Of a DNA stretch of 9,594 nucleotides, positions 1 to 6,673 are shown in pieces (the first letter of the stretch is position 1; each line of letters starts with the position of its first letter). A program made the position numbers and the translations under genes. Below the pieces are notes generated by a model. That model did no database searches, was not told where the DNA came from, and saw only the letters and a list, made by a program, of their open reading frames with translations. The DNA is from Bacteroidales bacterium UBA2632 (lineage in GTDB: Bacteria > Bacteroidota > Bacteroidia > Bacteroidales > Dysgonomonadaceae): positions 7,389 through 16,982 of the forward strand of contig DENY01000282.1 of assembly GCA_002359825.1 (NCBI GenBank), written 5' to 3'.

Positions 1-981
1 TGTGAAGCCCATATACTTCAAAGAGTTTTGAAATGATTTCTTTCCTGCTTCGTCAATATCGTCCAATTCAGGTATGCTACCATCAATATACATTCCCATT
101 CCCGGATTGGTTCCATATGTGATCATTGGCTTTATTTTCGAAGCATCATAAGTTACTTCTTTGTCAAATTTAGCACCTTCGTCGCTCTTCAATGTTTTCC
201 AATAAGCTAATGCTTTGTCCCAATCTTCGCCTTTGGGAGCAAACTCGCGACCTTCAATATAGTCGAATGTTTTCTGGTCAGGAGCAATCAAACCACCACG
301 TGCACCCATTTCAATACTCAGGTTACACATTGTCATTCTGGCTTCCATCGACAGTTCGCGAATAGCTTCACCAGCATATTCCACAAAATAACCTGTTGCA
401 CCACTGGTAGAGAGTTGAGAAATCATGTAGAGTGCCAAATCTTTTGCACCGACCATCGGGTTCAATTTACCCTCGAAGTTCACACGCATCGTTTTGGGAC
501 GAGTTTGCAAAATGCATTGAGAAGCCAACACCATCTCCACTTCGCTTGTTCCAATGCCAAATGCAATAGTTCCAAAAGCACCGTGAGTAGATGTATGACT
601 ATCGCCACAGACAATGGTCATTCCCGGTTGGGTATATCCATTTTCAGGCCCAATAACATGTACAATACCATTCTTTGAGTGTCCCAGTCCGTAATGTGTA
701 AGGCCAAATTCTTTAGCATTTCGAGCTAACGTATCCACTTGAATACGAGAAATGGCATCCTTGATAGGACTTTCTTGTCCCTCGGTGGGGATATTATGAT
801 CGGCTGTCAAAATTGTTTGTTCTGGACGAAACACCTTCAGCCCCCTGTTGCGCAATCCTGAGAAAGCTTGCGGACTGGTCACTTCGTGACACAAATGTCT
901 GTCAATATATAGTTGTGTAGGTCCGTCTTCCACGGAAGTCACAACATGATTGTCCCAAATCTTATCGAATAATGTTTTCAT
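1..981 (-). CDS. leuC: 3-isopropylmalate dehydratase large subunit LeuC (3' end outside window)
   Basis: LeuC pairs with LeuD to isomerise 2-isopropylmalate to 3-isopropylmalate, the second step of leucine synthesis, using a [4Fe-4S] cluster in the cytoplasm. The 327 residues present start [14 protein letters not shown], as is typical of LeuC. They contain the aconitase-family segment [13 protein letters not shown] (about 125-137) and EMGARGG (224-230). The reading frame is open to the left edge, ending at YMGFT. Family members are about 465 residues, so about 140 C-terminal residues are missing, including the CTNSR region and the cluster cysteines. The break is only the window edge. The ATG at 979-981 lies 68 bases after the leuA stop, with no promoter or strong terminator between, so it should be co-transcribed with leuA and share its attenuator. 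leuD is expected just beyond the edge. Identity is firm from the motifs. Confidence 0.96.
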   Translation of the reverse strand, partial: MKTLFDKIWDNHVVTSVEDGPTQLYIDRHLCHEVTSPQAFSGLRNRGLKVFRPEQTILTADHNIPTEGQESPIKDAISRIQVDTLARNAKEFGLTHYGLGHSKNGIVHVIGPENGYTQPGMTIVCGDSHTSTHGAFGTIAFGIGTSEVEMVLASQCILQTRPKTMRVNFEGKLNPMVGAKDLALYMISQLSTSGATGYFVEYAGEAIRELSMEARMTMCNLSIEMGARGGLIAPDQKTFDYIEGREFAPKGEDWDKALAYWKTLKSDEGAKFDKEVTYDASKIKPMITYGTNPGMGMYIDGSIPELDDIDEAGKKSFQNSLKYMGFT

Positions 982-1049
982 ATTTTTCAGTCTGTTTGCC
1001 CATTGGCAATTATTATGATTTTATATTATTTCAAATTTTATATTTCCAC

Positions 1050-2537
1050 TTAATCTACAAATTTGTTCACTGCATCCACAAAAGCTTCCACCGATGCCGA
1101 CACAATATCTGTATTGGCCGAAAAACCATAGTACAAATTGCCTTGGTGTTCTACTTGCATGTGAACCTTGCCCACATCGTCGCTACCGCGATTAATGGCT
1201 TGAATCAAAAACTCTTCTATCACTACTTCTCTTCTGATAATCTCTTTCACAGCTTTGATGGCAGCGTCCACAGGGCCATTGCCACTACCCGATGCCTCAA
1301 AATGTTCGCCTGCAATTTCCAAACCAATACTAGCTACATTGCGTAATCCAATACCACTTGTTACTTGCAGGTAATCTATTTTTATGCGGCTTTTTGCTGA
1401 CTCTCTTCCAACCAATTTCAAGACATCTTCGTCTTTAATATCTTTTTTCTTGTCAGCCAAGGCCAGGAACTTGTCATAAACAACATCGAGCTCCTCATTG
1501 TTTAGCTTCACGCCCAATAATGCCAATCGACTGTTGAGTGCTGCCCTTCCGCTACGTGCGGTCAATATAATAGAACTATCATCGATTCCAACATCTTTTG
1601 GATTGATTATTTCGTATGTTTCTACGTTTTTCAACACCCCATCTTGATGAATACCCGATGAGTGAGCAAAAGCATTCCGGCCCACAATGGCTTTATTTGC
1701 TTGTACAGGCATATTCATAAGGCTCGACACTAAACGGCTTGTTGAGTATATCTTCTCTGTGTTTATATTAGTCTCAAATCCCAGATGCTTGTGGCTTTTC
1801 AAAGCCATCACCACTTCTTCGAGAGCACTGTTACCTGCTCGTTCTCCAATTCCGTTGATAGTCACTTCCACTTGACGTGCACCATTCATTACACCCGATA
1901 TGGTATTTGCTGTAGCCATGCCCAAATCTTGGTGGCAATGAGTAGAAAGAATAGCATTTCTCAGATCAACATTGTCCATCAGGTATTTTATCTTTGCACC
2001 ATATTCATGAGGAAAACAATAACCAGTGGTGTCCGGGATGTTGATAACAGTAGCACCTGCATTTACAACAGCTTGCACCACACGAGCCAAATATTCATTA
2101 TCAGTACGCCCAGCATCTTCGGCATAAAACTCAACATCATCCACAAAATTACGAGCATAAGTAACGCACTTGATAGCACGTTCTATAATTTCTTCACGAT
2201 TAGATTTAAATTTATATTTGATGTGAGAGTCAGAAGTGCCAATTCCTGTATGGATGCGTTTGCGCTTTGCAAACTTGAGCGACTCGGCAGCCACCTCAAT
2301 GTCTTTATCCACAGCACGTGTGAGGGCACAAATCACTGGCCACGTTACGGCTTTAGATATTTCAACAATCGAATTGAAATCTCCGGGACTGGATATCGGG
2401 AATCCCGCCTCAATTACATCCACGCCAAGAGCTTCAAGTGCTTTGGCAACTTCAATTTTCTCAATTGTATTCAACTGGCATCCGGGGACCTGCTCTCCGT
2501 CGCGCAATGTAGTGTCAAAAACGTAAACTCTTTCCAT
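1050..2537 (-). CDS. leuA: 2-isopropylmalate synthase LeuA
   Basis: LeuA condenses acetyl-CoA with 2-oxoisovalerate to give 2-isopropylmalate, the committed step of leucine synthesis. The 495-residue protein opens with the DRE-TIM signature DTTLRDGEQ (8-16; R12 and D13 catalytic/metal). It also has the metal-binding [11 protein letters not shown] (198-208; H200 and H202) and GERAGN (231-236; N236). The C-terminal part from about 385 is the LeuA allosteric (leucine-binding) domain, with [10 protein letters not shown] at about 417-426. Length fits the bacterial short LeuA class. Citramalate synthase and homocitrate synthase are the nearest alternatives, but the sequence reads as typical LeuA. 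The ATG at 2535-2537 is the first codon of the conserved N terminus and lies about 25 bases after the attenuator U-tract. It is the first structural gene of the operon; the leader at 2563-2709 controls it, and leuC follows. Confidence 0.96.
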   Translation of the reverse strand: MERVYVFDTTLRDGEQVPGCQLNTIEKIEVAKALEALGVDVIEAGFPISSPGDFNSIVEISKAVTWPVICALTRAVDKDIEVAAESLKFAKRKRIHTGIGTSDSHIKYKFKSNREEIIERAIKCVTYARNFVDDVEFYAEDAGRTDNEYLARVVQAVVNAGATVINIPDTTGYCFPHEYGAKIKYLMDNVDLRNAILSTHCHQDLGMATANTISGVMNGARQVEVTINGIGERAGNSALEEVVMALKSHKHLGFETNINTEKIYSTSRLVSSLMNMPVQANKAIVGRNAFAHSSGIHQDGVLKNVETYEIINPKDVGIDDSSIILTARSGRAALNSRLALLGVKLNNEELDVVYDKFLALADKKKDIKDEDVLKLVGRESAKSRIKIDYLQVTSGIGLRNVASIGLEIAGEHFEASGSGNGPVDAAIKAVKEIIRREVVIEEFLIQAINRGSDDVGKVHMQVEHQGNLYYGFSANTDIVSASVEAFVDAVNKFVD

Positions 2538-2562
2538 GTTATTTTGTAAATTTTGTAGTAAA

Positions 2563-2598
2563 GAAAAAAACCTTCCTCACAAGGTGAGAAAGGTTTTT
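2563..2598 (-). terminator. leuA attenuator: intrinsic terminator hairpin
   Basis: Read on the minus strand, a 12-pair stem (AACCTTTCTCAC with GTGAGGAAGGTT, one G-U pair) closes a three-base CTT loop. It is flanked by A and U runs that extend the helix and give a U tract of seven before C. It sits 26 bases before the leuA ATG and after the leader peptide stop, so it can only act as a conditional terminator of the leu transcript. Its 5' arm (2584-2593) is shared with the antiterminator. Confidence 0.9.
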
Positions 2599-2648
2599 AT
2601 TATTTTTTATTCGTTAGCTATAACTTTTTAAATATTCCTATCTCACCT
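2582..2648 (-). promoter_or_regulatory. leuA attenuator: antiterminator pairing
   Basis: The minus-strand segment AGGTGAGATAGG (2648 to 2637) pairs with CCTTTCTCACCT (2593 to 2582): 11 of 12 positions pair, with one U-U mismatch. The second arm is the 5' arm of the terminator, so the two helices exclude each other. The first arm overlaps the last codons and stop of the leader peptide. A ribosome stalled on the Ile/Leu run leaves it free, and the antiterminator forms. A ribosome at the stop codon hides it, and the terminator forms. A weak 4-pair hairpin (CTCA/TGAG, 2642-2654) could hold the arm when no ribosome is present. Confidence 0.82.
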
Positions 2649-2709
2649 GCTGAGTCCATCCCAGAAGAAGAATAATAGAAATAATAATATTGTTAGAATG
2701 ATTGTTCAT
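2638..2709 (-). CDS. leu operon leader peptide (23 aa, Ile/Leu-rich)
   Basis: This short reading frame lies between the promoter and the terminator upstream of leuA. It begins MNNHSNN, continues IIISIILLL and ends GWTQQVR, followed by TAG at 2638-2640. Eight of nine consecutive residues (8-16) are Ile or Leu: five ATT codons, then CTT CTT CTG. That is the signature of a transcription-attenuation leader peptide whose translation gauges charged tRNA-Ile and tRNA-Leu. The end of the frame (the last two bases of codon 21 through the stop) is itself the 5' arm of the antiterminator. A stall on the Leu codons leaves that arm free, while a ribosome reaching the stop covers it. The ATG lies about 17 bases after the predicted transcript start. 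The product is probably short-lived and has no function beyond being translated. The call rests on sequence and geometry only. Confidence 0.88.
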   Translation of the reverse strand: MNNHSNNIIISIILLLGWTQQVR

Positions 2710-2732
2710 CTTTAAATCTTAATATTGAATCA

Positions 2733-2763
2733 CAAAGAAAAAGTAAATATTCGATATATCAAA
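2733..2763 (-). promoter_or_regulatory. Bacteroidetes-type promoter of the leu operon
   Basis: On the minus strand a TTTG (2763-2760) is followed after exactly 19 bases by TTTCTTTG (2740-2733). The Bacteroidetes primary sigma consensus is TTTG (-33), 19 bases, TAnnTTTG (-7); only the second base of the -7 box departs. The transcript would start near 2726, giving a leader RNA of about 190 bases before leuA that contains the leader peptide and attenuator. Confidence 0.65.
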
Positions 2764-2868
2764 GCTTTTTCATGTTTTTCTTTAAAAAAGATTGCATTTT
2801 GGTATAAAAAGGGGTTGAGAGGGTGCAAAATGAAAGCAGTGTGATTTAAGAATTAAGAATCTAGGTGG

Positions 2869-2890
2869 AAAACATTTTCAAAACATTTTC
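2869..2890. repeat. 11-base tandem duplication
   Basis: AAAACATTTTC occurs twice back to back (2869-2879 and 2880-2890). The second unit is part of the conserved repeat copy that follows, so the first looks like a slippage or boundary duplication at the edge of that copy. The other copy, at 3123, has only one unit. Confidence 0.75.
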
Positions 2891-2933
2891 ACGGCCGTGG
2901 ATTACGTTTTAATCTGATGAAAATCCCATCCAT
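2876..2933 (+). repeat. Hairpin-type dispersed repeat, copy 1
   Basis: This copy matches 3123-3180 at 53 of 58 positions without gaps, offset 247 bases, starting with the identical 18 bases from TTTCAAAACATTTTCACG. It has an imperfect inverted structure: TGGAT and ATCCA flank a TTTTAATC/GATGAAAA centre. Its stem is less intact than that of copy 2. It has no coding potential. Confidence 0.8.
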
Positions 2934-3013
2934 GACGTAGGAAATGTTCGATAACAAATTTTTCTCCTATTATTGCCCAAATCTGCTCCTTTTATGCATC
3001 AAAAATTCAATTC

Positions 3014-3054
3014 TCGATGTAGAATTAACTTTTCATCAAATGAATCTTCAATTT
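3014..3054 (+). repeat. Possible decayed third copy of the hairpin repeat
   Basis: The core TTTTCATCAAATGAA, with flanks resembling GTGGATT on the left and TCCAAT on the right, lines up loosely with the centre of copies 1 and 2 if a one-base indel is allowed. TTCAT and ATGAA can pair. The match is weak and could be chance in AT-rich DNA. Confidence 0.3.
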
Positions 3055-3122
3055 TAGACAGGCTTTTCTATTTCCACCCCAGATTCTTTGCATATTTGCG
3101 CGAAAAAAGCACCAATTAAGAG

Positions 3123-3180
3123 TTTCAAAACATTTTCACGACCGTGGATTGCGTTTTCATCTGATGAAAGTCCAATCCAT
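3123..3180 (+). repeat. Hairpin-type dispersed repeat, copy 2
   Basis: This is the better-preserved copy. TGGATTG (3145-3151) pairs with CAATCCA (3173-3179), and an inner 15-base palindrome TTTCATCTGATGAAA (3155-3169) forms the tip. Two G-U pairs and one mismatch join the two parts, so the fold is better as plus-strand RNA than minus. The similarity to copy 1 fades after 3180 into CGCCGTGGATTT. No target-site duplications or transposase are visible. Confidence 0.8.
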
Positions 3181-3329
3181 CGCCGTGGATTTAACTTCTA
3201 CCCGTTTAATGATGCATCATCTATTGAATTGTAAAAATCAGAGGACTATTAATTGCAAATTGACACTTGTGGAAATACAGACCCAGTTAAAACTCGTCAT
3301 TATAAAAGAAAACACTTCCAAAATCAACG

Positions 3330-3361
3330 AAAGGGGACAAACATATATGTCCATCCCCTTT
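3330..3361. terminator. 32-base palindrome, possible terminator after the FAD oxidoreductase gene
   Basis: AAAGGGGA (3330-3337) and TCCCCTTT (3354-3361) form an 8-pair stem around a second perfect palindrome, ACATATATGT (3341-3350, with three mismatched bases on each side). It lies about 70 bases beyond the stop of the minus-strand operon. The U tract that follows on the minus strand is poor (CCCCTTTCGTTGATTTT), so it may be an mRNA 3'-end stabiliser or a protein site instead. Confidence 0.4.
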
Positions 3362-3432
3362 ACTTTTAGAAACTATCAAACACCAAATTTAAAAACACTA
3401 ACTTATTATGAATTTAATCTGTAAACGGGAAA

Positions 3433-5190
3433 CTATTTGCCACCTTCTTTTCCGTTATTAATAATGTAATCTATTTTCTGAGCACTAGAATTATTCGGAT
3501 CATATACTAAAATCTGTTTGTCTTTCAACAAAGTGTTTCTTAGAGTAGTGTAATCCACATTTTGAATATCCACATTTGAGTCAATTGCTAAAGAAGCTGC
3601 TGTTGCAGCTGATTGTCCAAGAACCATAAATACGGGTTCCATTCGGATGGATCCAAATGCAATATGAGTGGCACTCACACAAACAGGAACAAGCAAATTA
3701 TTGCATTCCTCCGCTTTTGGAACAATTGATCGATAGCTAACAGGATAAGGAGGCATTCCCCTAGCTTCTACATTCCCCTCATTTTGAACATATCCATTCA
3801 CGTCCACATATCTTTTCACTTGATGTGAATCCATGCCATAACCAGCCATACTAATCCCATCTGTTGCTACATCCAAACCCTCGCAGTTTCTCTGCGTCAT
3901 TACATAGTCACTAACCATGCGTCTTGCTTCACGAATATAAAGTTGCTGTTGCCAGCCATCCTCTCTTTCGTACTCATCTTTGCATGTTCCCCATTGTGAA
4001 GCTATTGCTCTCACTTTTTCTGGAGTGCGTGGATGATATGCCAACGTCCACATGAGTCCTTGTTGATAATCTCTGTGTCTTTCTATAATTTTCTCACGCT
4101 CTGCATAACTTGCCTCTGGGTAATCATGGTTTTGTCCAATAAAATCGGTTGAAAAACCTTTTTGATTGTTGGTGTCTGTTTTTCTATTGGGCATTGGTGT
4201 ATTAATCCAAGGCACGACCGATTCACCATAATAATACATATCTTCAAGAGCACCATCAGCAGCTTCATAGTTGCGAAAGAGCAATTCATAGTCAAGCTCA
4301 TTATAATTATCTGGTTTTTTGAAAGGGATACGATTTTCTGGAACGTCTGTAAGCGTCATCCTAAAACAATATGCTTGAATGCCTTTATCGGCATGTCCAT
4401 CAATTCCGGGTTTGCCTTTTTCAATAAATGGCAATAAGCCACTTGAGGGATCACCTTTTACAATATAAGGATCGACACCATCTATAAAATTATGATGCAA
4501 GTTGTTTCTAGATATCGCTCCTTTCAAAGTAAGCCCCAATTTATTGGCTTGAACTCCATTTAAAGTTTCCCCATATTGTTTGTTAGATTCACGACCATAG
4601 GTATATGACACACCAGCAGCAGCCATTAAATCACCTTCATAAGTAGCATCAATAAACATTTTACCTTTAAATTTACGACCGCTTTCCATTTCAATTTCAA
4701 CAATCTTTTGGCCTTGTTTCTTCACACCGCTTTCACGGTTTAGTCGTTCATTGTAAACAAGATCAATTTTCTCAGGTCGCATCATTTCTTGATAAACTTT
4801 CAATGCAGCCGATGGCTCGAAAGTCCACATTGTGTCTTCGTTTTTATCATTCCTTGATTGTTCGTACTCATCTGGATTTTGCCAATTCCAGTTCTCAGGT
4901 TTTTCGTAATACTTCTTTATGTTTTGGTAGAACTCTTTCGAAATACCTCCAATAGCCTTTTTATTGCCAATATCGGTTGCACCAAGCCCTCCGGTTGTTA
5001 ATCCTCCAATGCGGGAAGTTGGCTCTATCAATAATACAGACTTGTTCATGCGAGAACTCTGAATTGCAGCTGTAATTCCAGCCGATGTTCCTCCATAAAT
5101 AACTATATCGTAACTTTTCTGTTTATTTTGTCCGTTACTTGCAAATAAAAATGCAAATAATAGGAATAAACTTAGGTTGATTTTTTTCAT
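3433..5190 (-). CDS. Exported FAD-dependent oxidoreductase (FAD_oxidored family)
   Basis: This is a 585-residue flavoprotein of the FAD_oxidored type; its substrate is unknown. Residues 1-20 are a Sec-type signal peptide (MKK, then a Leu/Phe-rich core ending near ASNGQ), with no lipobox cysteine. The mature protein begins with the FAD Rossmann motif [18 protein letters not shown] (27-44), then LLIEP (53-57) and [13 protein letters not shown] (61-73). A second conserved block, [23 protein letters not shown], lies at about 179-201, and the C terminus has [21 protein letters not shown], typical of the family. It is the last gene of a three-gene operon, 38 bases after the Gfo/Idh gene. Such proteins are often found with carbohydrate-catabolic genes. 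Export of a flavoprotein by Sec means FAD must be bound outside the cytoplasm. Family is firm; role is inference. Confidence 0.85.
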   Translation of the reverse strand: MKKINLSLFLLFAFLFASNGQNKQKSYDIVIYGGTSAGITAAIQSSRMNKSVLLIEPTSRIGGLTTGGLGATDIGNKKAIGGISKEFYQNIKKYYEKPENWNWQNPDEYEQSRNDKNEDTMWTFEPSAALKVYQEMMRPEKIDLVYNERLNRESGVKKQGQKIVEIEMESGRKFKGKMFIDATYEGDLMAAAGVSYTYGRESNKQYGETLNGVQANKLGLTLKGAISRNNLHHNFIDGVDPYIVKGDPSSGLLPFIEKGKPGIDGHADKGIQAYCFRMTLTDVPENRIPFKKPDNYNELDYELLFRNYEAADGALEDMYYYGESVVPWINTPMPNRKTDTNNQKGFSTDFIGQNHDYPEASYAEREKIIERHRDYQQGLMWTLAYHPRTPEKVRAIASQWGTCKDEYEREDGWQQQLYIREARRMVSDYVMTQRNCEGLDVATDGISMAGYGMDSHQVKRYVDVNGYVQNEGNVEARGMPPYPVSYRSIVPKAEECNNLLVPVCVSATHIAFGSIRMEPVFMVLGQSAATAASLAIDSNVDIQNVDYTTLRNTLLKDKQILVYDPNNSSAQKIDYIINNGKEGGK

Positions 5191-5228
5191 TGTTGTATGA
5201 GGTTGAATGGGGTGCGTAAATGATTATC

Positions 5229-6644
5229 TTACAATTTCCACGGTTTTCGATATTTATAAGACAATAGCTTATTAGCCTCGTTGCTATTTGTGAATCTTTC
5301 TTTATTACCATCCCATTCAAGTCTCTGTTTTGTTTGCATGGCAATGGTTCCTAAATGAGCTAAGGTAGTAGAACGATGACCAATCTCAAGTGTAGCCCAA
5401 GGCTCTTCTCTTGATTTTACACAATCAAGGAAATTACGTATTAAACTAAAGGCACTACCTTTGTAACTTCCATCAATTAACAATGTGTCATCTTCTCTTA
5501 TTGAATACTTTTCAGGCTCCATCAGTTTATCCCATTTTTGAAATTGACCTGCTTTGGTAGGGATTATTGTGTAATCATTTTCACCTGTATAGAGCGTCCC
5601 TTTTGTGCCTCTAAACTCTAAGAATCCTGAAGGTAGAAAGCTTCCTGAACTTGCTTCTAGAATATTGATGGTAACAATTACTCCAGAGGCGAATTCATAG
5701 GTTACGTGCATTGTATCTGGAATGGTGCGATCGTCATCAATTACAAACTTACCACCATGAGCACTTACAGATGTTGGGGCTTCTTCATCAATGAGCCATC
5801 TAATTAAATCTAAATAATGTATCCCATTATTTGATATTTGGTTAGCATAATCTTCCCACCATCTAAATCTATAAGGAGCTATATTGTACTGATATGGTCT
5901 ATAGGCACGAGGCCCTAACCACATATCCCAATCGAAGTCACTTGGTGGTGTTTCAGGACCCATTTTGCCAATGCCATTTGGAAACATATTGCTTACATGA
6001 CATGCTTGAGCAAAAGTGATTTTACCAATTTTACCAGCGGGTACTTCTTTTGCAAGCTTTTGAAATGTTGGAGCTCCTCTTCTATTCAAGCCAACTGTAA
6101 TAACTTGCTTGCTATTCTTTCCTACCTCCACCATAGCACGTCCTTCTGCAATAGTTTTAGACAGGGGCTTTTCTACGAATACATCTTTGCCTGCTTTTAT
6201 AGCATCTATGGTTTGCAGTGCATGCCAATGATCGGGCGTTGCAATACACACAGCGTCGATATCTTTATTATCAAGCATCTTTCGATAATCAGTGTATTGT
6301 GTCACTCTTTTAGGAAACTTCTCTCCCATTTTTGGAATTGGCCAACCTGTGTCTCCCAAATCTTTGATATACCGAGGGTTCACTGTAGCGTAGTTTCGAG
6401 TAGTATAAGGTTGATAAACATCGCACAAACCGGCAACCTCACAATCGGGTTGACCCATGAATAGATGCATCAGTTGGGTGCCTCTGTTACCAACTCCTAT
6501 AAACCCAGTGTTAATTCTGTCGTTTGCTCCAATTATTGTTTTGTTTAAATCAATTAGAGGAAAACCTCTTTGAGCTAAAGATAATCCTGCAACTGCCAAT
6601 GACGATTTTTTGATAAAATCACGTCGTGTTGTTTTATTGTCCAT
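5229..6644 (-). CDS. Tat-signal Gfo/Idh/MocA-family oxidoreductase
   Basis: This 471-residue protein is a probable NAD(P)-dependent dehydrogenase of the glucose-fructose oxidoreductase / inositol dehydrogenase family, acting on a sugar or derivative. The N terminus has a twin-arginine motif, TTRRDFIKKS (5-14), then a hydrophobic stretch to about residue 30. The dinucleotide-binding loop is TGFIGVGNRG (46-55). ATPDHWHA (135-142) and EKPLSKT (158-164, K159) are family hallmarks. NNGIHYLDL (272-280; H276, D279) gives the likely catalytic His/Asp. The C-terminal half is the alpha/beta substrate domain of the long Bacteroidetes/Planctomycetes type. GH109 glycosidases are relatives, but they lack the EKP lysine, so a dehydrogenase or oxidise-and-reduce mechanism is favoured. 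It lies 29 bases after the enolase-family gene and 38 before the FAD gene. Substrate unknown. Confidence 0.88.
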   Translation of the reverse strand: MDNKTTRRDFIKKSSLAVAGLSLAQRGFPLIDLNKTIIGANDRINTGFIGVGNRGTQLMHLFMGQPDCEVAGLCDVYQPYTTRNYATVNPRYIKDLGDTGWPIPKMGEKFPKRVTQYTDYRKMLDNKDIDAVCIATPDHWHALQTIDAIKAGKDVFVEKPLSKTIAEGRAMVEVGKNSKQVITVGLNRRGAPTFQKLAKEVPAGKIGKITFAQACHVSNMFPNGIGKMGPETPPSDFDWDMWLGPRAYRPYQYNIAPYRFRWWEDYANQISNNGIHYLDLIRWLIDEEAPTSVSAHGGKFVIDDDRTIPDTMHVTYEFASGVIVTINILEASSGSFLPSGFLEFRGTKGTLYTGENDYTIIPTKAGQFQKWDKLMEPEKYSIREDDTLLIDGSYKGSAFSLIRNFLDCVKSREEPWATLEIGHRSTTLAHLGTIAMQTKQRLEWDGNKERFTNSNEANKLLSYKYRKPWKL

Positions 6645-6673
6645 AATGATATTATTTAGTTGTTGAATCTATT

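Larger units (their letters stand above)
2764..3432. other. Non-coding intergenic region with repeats
   Basis: These 669 bases lie between the leu promoter and the end of the FAD oxidoreductase gene. No reading frame here looks like a gene: the longest, on the plus strand at 3149-3424, starts inside a repeat and has a low-complexity, unfamily-like product. The region contains a 7-base inverted repeat (CATTTTG 2795-2801 with CAAAATG 2826-2832), an 11-base tandem duplication, two copies of a hairpin-forming repeat with a possible third, and a palindrome at 3330-3361. No RNA gene was recognised. Confidence 0.7.

Noticed and set aside
982..1049. TTGCC-AATG-GGCAA hairpin between leuA and leuC as a terminator
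   Set aside because: The stem is only five pairs and no U tract follows on the minus strand; leuC is expected to be co-transcribed.
972..1346. 124-codon plus-strand frame over the leuA 3' end and leuA-leuC gap
   Set aside because: Antisense shadow of leuA with no recognisable domain.
1785..2549. 254-codon plus-strand frame antisense to leuA
   Set aside because: It is a shadow of the strongly supported leuA frame; its Cys/His/Phe-rich composition is typical of antisense translation.
2876..3180. CRISPR array
   Set aside because: There are only two clear copies 247 bases apart, with diverged sequence and no regular spacers or cas genes.
3149..3424. Plus-strand 91-codon reading frame in the leuA/FAD intergenic region
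   Set aside because: It starts inside a hairpin repeat and runs through the palindrome, and its product resembles no family. It is best explained as chance in AT-rich DNA.
5135..5344. 69-codon minus-strand frame spanning the Gfo/Idh-FAD junction
   Set aside because: It overlaps both real genes in another frame and has no family features.
5997..6464. 155-codon plus-strand frame inside the Gfo/Idh gene
   Set aside because: Antisense shadow; the minus-strand frame has clear motifs throughout.
5229..6644. GH109-type NAD-dependent glycosidase
   Set aside because: GH109 proteins share the fold and Tat signal, but this protein keeps the EKP lysine and the dehydrogenase-like NGIHYLDL segment, so a plain Gfo/Idh oxidoreductase is the safer call.
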